A model generated the notes under the pieces. That model searched no databases, was not told where the DNA came from, and saw only the letters and a program-made list of their open reading frames with translations. Position numbers and translations under genes: made by a program. A DNA stretch of 9,958 nucleotides from an uncultured Ruminococcus sp. (GTDB lineage Bacteria > Bacillota > Clostridia > Oscillospirales > Ruminococcaceae), in NCBI GenBank assembly GCA_946404705.1, contig CAMJES010000053.1, forward strand, positions 1 through 9,958. Direction: 5' to 3'. Shown in pieces: positions 6,398 through 9,958 of the stretch; within the stretch, counting starts at the first letter, position 1; each line of letters starts with the position of its first letter.

Positions 6398-7903
6398 ATG
6401 AATAAAAATAAAATGACCGTGTTGATCGCAGCATTGCTTGCATCGGCTCTTCTGCTTTCAGGATGCAGAAACGGCAGCGAGGCTGACTGGGAGGATACTC
6501 TTCCCTCAGCCGTGACAACAACGTCGGAAAAGGGCGTAACCGTTATTGAGGCGGAAACCAATCCGCCGATCTCGATATCCGTTCCCGAAACAACGACAAC
6601 GACCGAGCGCAGCACCGAGCTTGCGACAACTACCGAAACGCCTAAGCTGACAACTTCCGCAGCGACTTCTTCTTCGGCGGCTTCTTCCTCAACAACGGTA
6701 TCGTCAGCCGAAACCACCGTTCCGACAACGGCTTCCGCGCAGACGACCGTATCTACAACAACATCGGAATCTCAACTTACGAAAACGTCATCGGTCACGA
6801 CCGAGGTCACTACGACCGTCGAAACGGTCAAGCGCGAGGACGGGGAGTATGTCTTTGTCAAGGGCGAACCGATAAAGCGCGCATATCCTTACTATACGCT
6901 GGACGGCAACAAAAAAGCGGCTTATGATACGATAGTCGACGCGATAAAATCACATTCGGGAAGATTGCGTTTCCCCGATGATGTTATTATCAACGGCGAA
7001 GAATATGTCGAACTTTATCAGCTTATATACGATTTTGAATACAGCATTTTCGATCTTGACGTCAATATCAGATATACCAGCAGCGCGACAAAGGGAAATG
7101 TTGTATCGGCAGAACCCTCCTATCTTTATACTGCGGAGCAGGTAGATGATATGCAGAAAAAGATAGACGATGCGGCGGATAAGATAATCGCTGAGCTTAA
7201 AGACGGAATGTCGGAATATGAGATAGTAAAGTTCTTTTATGACAAGCTTGCTTCCGAGGTCGAATATAACGAAAAAGCGGAAAATCTCCGTGATATTTAC
7301 GGCGCGCTCGTTGACAAATCGACCGTTTGCGGCGGATATGCAAAGGCTTTTTCCTATCTCTGCTCAAAAATAGGCATTGAAAGCATTACAATTACAGGCG
7401 ATTTCAACGAAACTCCGCATATGTGGAATATGGTAAAGATAAACGGCGAATGGTATCATATAGATGTTACATCGGGCAATGCAATGAACAGCGAGTTCCC
7501 TTATATCAGATATGATTATTTCTGCGTTACCGATGATGTGATAAAGAAATATCACACTATTTACGATCAGCCGTTTGATTATCCGAAGGCAACATCGGAA
7601 AAATACAATTACTATCTCTACAACGGACTTGTTGCAGAGGACGTTCAGAGTGCAGCGACTCTTATTGCGGATGAGATCATCAAGGCTTCGGAAACACGCA
7701 CAAACGCGGTTCAGTTCGTATGCAAGGATGACGCGGCTTACAACGATATCGTATATTATCTGTTTGACCCGAGCCAGCGCCACGCGTTGGATATTTACGA
7801 AAACACTTATGATTCTGCAAAGAATAAATATAATCTGGAATCTATTCAGTACCATAACGATCCCCAGACAAGAGTTATAAAGCTTTTCTTGCAATATACC
7901 TGA
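6398..7903 (+). CDS. Tgl4: transglutaminase-like lipoprotein, long Thr/Ser linker
   Basis: This is a 501-residue lipoprotein with canonical lipobox LSGC (Cys23). GGAAGGA (6380-6386) serves the ATG at 6398; a TTG at 6395 directly before it is equally plausible by spacing and adds one residue. A Thr/Ser/Glu/Val linker of about 105 residues (39-143), rich in TTT and SSS runs, probably spans the cell wall. The shared N-region (about 163-272) has lost the FWL motif. The core triad is complete: Cys311 in TVCGGYA, His341 in TPHMWNMV, Asp356 in WYHIDVTSGN. Unlike its four relatives it lacks the Trp and the Asp-Pro that follow the catalytic Asp, so the active-site edge may differ. The shared C-region is about 402-501. 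The gene is 35 nt from Tgl3 and most like Tgl5 in the core. Confidence 0.87.
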   Translation: MNKNKMTVLIAALLASALLLSGCRNGSEADWEDTLPSAVTTTSEKGVTVIEAETNPPISISVPETTTTTERSTELATTTETPKLTTSAATSSSAASSSTTVSSAETTVPTTASAQTTVSTTTSESQLTKTSSVTTEVTTTVETVKREDGEYVFVKGEPIKRAYPYYTLDGNKKAAYDTIVDAIKSHSGRLRFPDDVIINGEEYVELYQLIYDFEYSIFDLDVNIRYTSSATKGNVVSAEPSYLYTAEQVDDMQKKIDDAADKIIAELKDGMSEYEIVKFFYDKLASEVEYNEKAENLRDIYGALVDKSTVCGGYAKAFSYLCSKIGIESITITGDFNETPHMWNMVKINGEWYHIDVTSGNAMNSEFPYIRYDYFCVTDDVIKKYHTIYDQPFDYPKATSEKYNYYLYNGLVAEDVQSAATLIADEIIKASETRTNAVQFVCKDDAAYNDIVYYLFDPSQRHALDIYENTYDSAKNKYNLESIQYHNDPQTRVIKLFLQYT

Positions 7904-7926
7904 TAAAGGAACAGCCGGTCGATACG

Positions 7927-7952
7927 TTTTGCCGTTTTTCAAAACGGCAAAA
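7927..7952. other. perfect stem-loop between Tgl4 and Tgl5
   Basis: TTTTGCCGTTTT (7927-7938) faces AAAACGGCAAAA (7941-7952), a 12-bp arm with a minimal loop. No T tract follows on either strand, so terminator function is doubtful. A second small palindrome CCCGATCGGG (7966-7975) lies just before the Tgl5 ribosome binding site. The pair may attenuate transcription, mark an RNA-processing point, or be a relic of the intergenic repeat family, since GCCGTT recurs at 9275-9280. Confidence 0.5.
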
Positions 7953-7989
7953 TTAATCAGCAGTTCCCGATCGGGCTTTGAAAGGCTTT

Positions 7990-7994
7990 GGAGG
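7990..7994 (+). promoter_or_regulatory. ribosome binding site selecting the TTG start of Tgl5
   Basis: GGAGG is 8 nt before the TTG at 8003. The alternative in-frame TTG at 7988 would overlap this site and has no binding site of its own. No ATG suits the signal peptide. Confidence 0.75.
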
Positions 7995-8002
7995 TATTTG
8001 AT

Positions 8003-9241
8003 TTGCAAAGACTTATACCGCACCGCCGTAAAGCCGCTGCGATCGCGGCGGTAATGACGGCGACAATTGCTCTGTCCTCCTGCAGTTCGGAACCGGACGC
8101 CGCGGAGGATATGACCTTTAACGGAAGCTATCATATGATCGAGGGCGGAACATCGGTGCTTATCGAAGATACGCCGATAGAGATCCGTGACAGTCTGATC
8201 TATTTCCCCGAGGATATGGAAACGCTGTATGGACAGGTTTCTCTTTCCGCTGAGGAAAAGGAAATATATGATATGCTTGTAAAGGCTATCGGCGATGAAG
8301 AAGCGGCTGTTCCAATGGTCGCAGACGGAGAGGTATATACAAAGATACTTAACCTTATCGGCATCGAGCAGATGGGCTTTGGTCATGTTTCCAGCAGAAA
8401 GGTCGGCGCATTCGATACGGAAACACAGCACTTTCCGGTCGAGTTCACATATCGTTTTTCCTGCGAGGAAATGAGCAATATGAACAGGGCTGCCGAAGCC
8501 GCAGCGAATGAGATAATGAACGGAGTTACTTCCGGAATGAGCGTATATGATACGCTGAAATATTTTCACGACTATCTTATCACCCATTGCGAAAGCGATC
8601 CCGAGGATATCTATGCAAATACGATCTATGGCGCGCTCGTCAGGGGCAAGGCGCTTTGCGAGGGCTATGCAAAAAGCTTTTCCTATCTTTGCAATAAGGC
8701 AGGGATAGAGAATATCATCGTAACAGGCTCGACCGATACCGCGCATATGTGGAATATGGTCAAGATAGACGGAAACTGGTACCATGTAGATGTTACATGG
8801 GATAAACCGGACGGTTTGATCGCCGAGATGCACCCCGATATGGTGTTGTATCAGTATTTTCTTGTTACCGATTCGGTTATTGAGAACAACCATACGATAT
8901 GGACGATAACCTCACCGCCGCCGAAAGCATACGGCACAAAGGAAAACTACTTCATCAAGGAAGGCTTTTATATTGACAGCGAGGATAAGGTAGAGAAGAG
9001 CATTGAAAATGCGATCCGCAATGCAATAGCCGACGGGAAGCATACAGCCTCGGTAAAGTTCAGCACAAATAATATGCTGCTTTCGACCATTCACCGTATG
9101 ACAGACAGCGCAGAGGGCGAAGGGGAGTATCTCAAAGAGCAGATTGAAAAAATCTGTATGGATTTCAATATAAAACTGAACGTAAGCTGGACGGACTATT
9201 ATTCATCGTACAGAATACTTGTGTTTGTTATTGATTACTGA
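8003..9241 (+). CDS. Tgl5: transglutaminase-like lipoprotein with TTG start
   Basis: This 412-residue lipoprotein is read from a TTG, which leaves a compact Arg/Lys-rich signal peptide ending LSSC (Cys27). A short acidic spacer precedes the shared N-region (about 68-178), which is the most divergent of the five and lacks the EPQLFWL motif. The core triad is Cys219 in ALCEGYA, His248 in TAHMWNMV and Asp263 in WYHVDVTWDKP. The second Cys of YLC (230) is present. The shared C-region (about 313-412) begins KENYFIKEGFY and ends in a hydrophobic strand. It pairs with Tgl4 through HMWNMVKI and WYH(I/V)DVT. It is the last gene of the unit, 99 nt after Tgl4 and followed by the strong terminator at 9281. 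The TTG start and the hairpins ahead of it suggest weaker or separately tuned expression. Confidence 0.87.
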   Translation: MQRLIPHRRKAAAIAAVMTATIALSSCSSEPDAAEDMTFNGSYHMIEGGTSVLIEDTPIEIRDSLIYFPEDMETLYGQVSLSAEEKEIYDMLVKAIGDEEAAVPMVADGEVYTKILNLIGIEQMGFGHVSSRKVGAFDTETQHFPVEFTYRFSCEEMSNMNRAAEAAANEIMNGVTSGMSVYDTLKYFHDYLITHCESDPEDIYANTIYGALVRGKALCEGYAKSFSYLCNKAGIENIIVTGSTDTAHMWNMVKIDGNWYHVDVTWDKPDGLIAEMHPDMVLYQYFLVTDSVIENNHTIWTITSPPPKAYGTKENYFIKEGFYIDSEDKVEKSIENAIRNAIADGKHTASVKFSTNNMLLSTIHRMTDSAEGEGEYLKEQIEKICMDFNIKLNVSWTDYYSSYRILVFVIDY

Positions 9242-9280
9242 ATTTAATTTGGAATTATTGCAGCGTTAAAATCTGCCGTT

Positions 9281-9325
9281 AAAACCGCGAAGCGGACGAA
9301 AAGTTTCGTCCGCTTCGCGGTTTTT
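9281..9325. terminator. bidirectional terminator between the operon and dxs; repeat copy 2
   Basis: The 21-nt arms 9281-9301 and 9304-9324 are perfectly complementary around a minimal AG loop. They start with A runs and end with T runs, so both strands present a stem followed by U residues. The position between two convergent genes fits a shared terminator. Each arm also holds a self-complementary CCGC-GAA-GCGG block. The sequence belongs to the same repeat family as 316-353. Confidence 0.85.
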
Positions 9326-9331
9326 GATACT

Positions 9332-9909
9332 TTACATATTCTTTAAAATATAATCCGCAAGCTTATTCGGTGTGATTTTGGACTTTTCAAGCAGTTCGTT
9401 CGGGTCAAATCTGTCATAGAACGCTTTCTCTATACCGAAATTCTTCACCTTTACGCCCGAATCGCCGAGGTATGCTGCAACCTTTCCGCCGAAGCCGCCT
9501 TCAAGTGAGCCGTCTTCAAGTGTGATGACAAGCTTATGATTTGCTTTTAACTCGTCAAGGAGCGCCTTATCCACGCCACTCGCAAAACGTGCGTTGACAA
9601 GAGTTGCGTTTACGCCTTTCTCGGCAAGTATTTCGGCAGTTTTCTCACCTATCTGATAGAAGTCGCCGAGCGCGATAATTGCCGCTTCTTTGCCGTTTTG
9701 TGTTACCTCGGATTTATTGAGAGTGCTGTAATCTTTCGGGAACTTTCTGCCCGAATGGATAACGCCGTTGCACGGTACGCGAATTGCAACGGGGTGTTCG
9801 TTCTGCTCTATCGCCCAATCGAGCATAGCGAAATACTCCTCGGCGCAGGTGGGTGCGAGATAGACAAGCTCGGGGATATTCGATATCATCGGGATATCGT
9901 AAAGTCCGA
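9332..9909 (-). CDS. dxs: 1-deoxy-D-xylulose-5-phosphate synthase, C-terminal part (5'-truncated)
   Basis: About 192 genuine codons of the C-terminal end remain. The rest of the gene lies beyond the contig end. The enzyme condenses pyruvate and glyceraldehyde-3-phosphate to DXP, the first step of the MEP isoprenoid pathway and a source for thiamine and pyridoxal. Visible pieces are YDIPMISNIPELVYLAPT, the end of the pyrimidine-binding domain where the family reads I-P-x-(M/L)-V-x-x-(T/A)-P, then PVAIRVP, and the transketolase C-terminal domain with LVNARFASGVDKALLDEL and VITLEDGSLEGGFGG. The TAA stop is at 9332-9334. It converges on Tgl5 across the terminator. The first trustworthy residue is Gly encoded at 9905-9907; an apparent start at 9943 is adapter sequence. 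A related transketolase-type enzyme is possible but less likely. Confidence 0.82.
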
Positions 9910-9958
9910 AGATCGGAAGAGCACACGTCTGAACTGCAGTCACCGGCTATGATATCTC
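9910..9958. other. Illumina TruSeq adapter plus index at contig end (artefact)
   Basis: From 9910 the sequence is the standard TruSeq read-2 adapter (begins AGATCGGAAGAGCACACG), 34 nt long, with one mismatch (G for C at 9936). Then comes CGGCTATG (9944-9951), which I recall as an 8-base i7 index, and ATATCTC, which resembles the following adapter bases with a 2-nt insertion. This is untrimmed read-through, not biology. Translated on the minus strand it gives the well-known false N-terminus MTAVQTCALPI. Confidence 0.97.

Noticed and set aside
7364..8893. 509-codon minus-strand open frame antisense to Tgl4 and Tgl5
   Set aside because: Long, but it is the complement of two genes with clear domains and signal peptides, crosses their intergenic hairpin, and its product has Cys/His/Arg-rich shadow composition without recognisable motifs. 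The same holds for the antisense frames at 1036-1956 and 4617-5699.
9908..9943. start codon and first 12 residues of the dxs fragment
   Set aside because: They are encoded by Illumina adapter sequence, so the real gene continues beyond the contig.
9698..9952. 84-codon plus-strand open frame
   Set aside because: It is antisense to dxs and its last residues are adapter-derived.

Overview
The window reads as an Illumina-assembled contig end from a Gram-positive gut-type Firmicute, most likely of the Ruminococcus/Oscillospiraceae kind. This is inferred from the lipoprotein signal peptides, the Thr/Ser/Lys-rich linkers of secreted proteins, strong AGGAG-type ribosome binding sites, a consensus sigma-A promoter and the protein sequences themselves. 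No single gene fixes the species.

Layout. Positions 1-580 are a gene-free, palindrome-rich intergenic region. It holds several inverted repeats and a dispersed element whose sequence recurs near position 9300. A consensus sigma-A promoter (581-609) then drives a structured leader of about 140 nt and a tightly packed set of six plus-strand genes. The first (760-2121) is a CNNM/CorC-type membrane protein with a CBS-domain pair. It overlaps by 17 nt the first of FIVE consecutive paralogous lipoproteins with a transglutaminase-like fold (2105-3751, 3840-5219, 5226-6362, 6398-7903, 8003-9241; called Tgl1 to Tgl5 here for convenience). All five keep a complete Cys-His-Asp triad. A 21-bp perfect bidirectional terminator hairpin (9281-9324) closes the unit. 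A convergent minus-strand gene, the C-terminal third of 1-deoxy-D-xylulose-5-phosphate synthase (9332-9909), runs off the contig.

How the genes may work together. Each paralogue has a lipoprotein signal, a variable spacer, a shared N-terminal region, the transglutaminase-like core and a shared C-terminal alpha/beta region of about 90 residues. Only Tgl1 carries an SH3-like (SH3b) module. Core motifs change along the operon: Tgl1 and Tgl2 form one close pair, Tgl4 and Tgl5 another, and Tgl3 is intermediate. This suggests stepwise tandem duplication. The array should display five related cysteine-active enzymes on the outer face of the cytoplasmic membrane. Whether they are peptidases, amidases or cross-linkers, and why they are co-transcribed with a CNNM-type transporter, cannot be told from sequence.

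Caution: the last 49 bases (9910-9958) are not genomic. They are TruSeq read-2 adapter (one mismatch) plus an 8-base index, so any protein start called there is an artefact.
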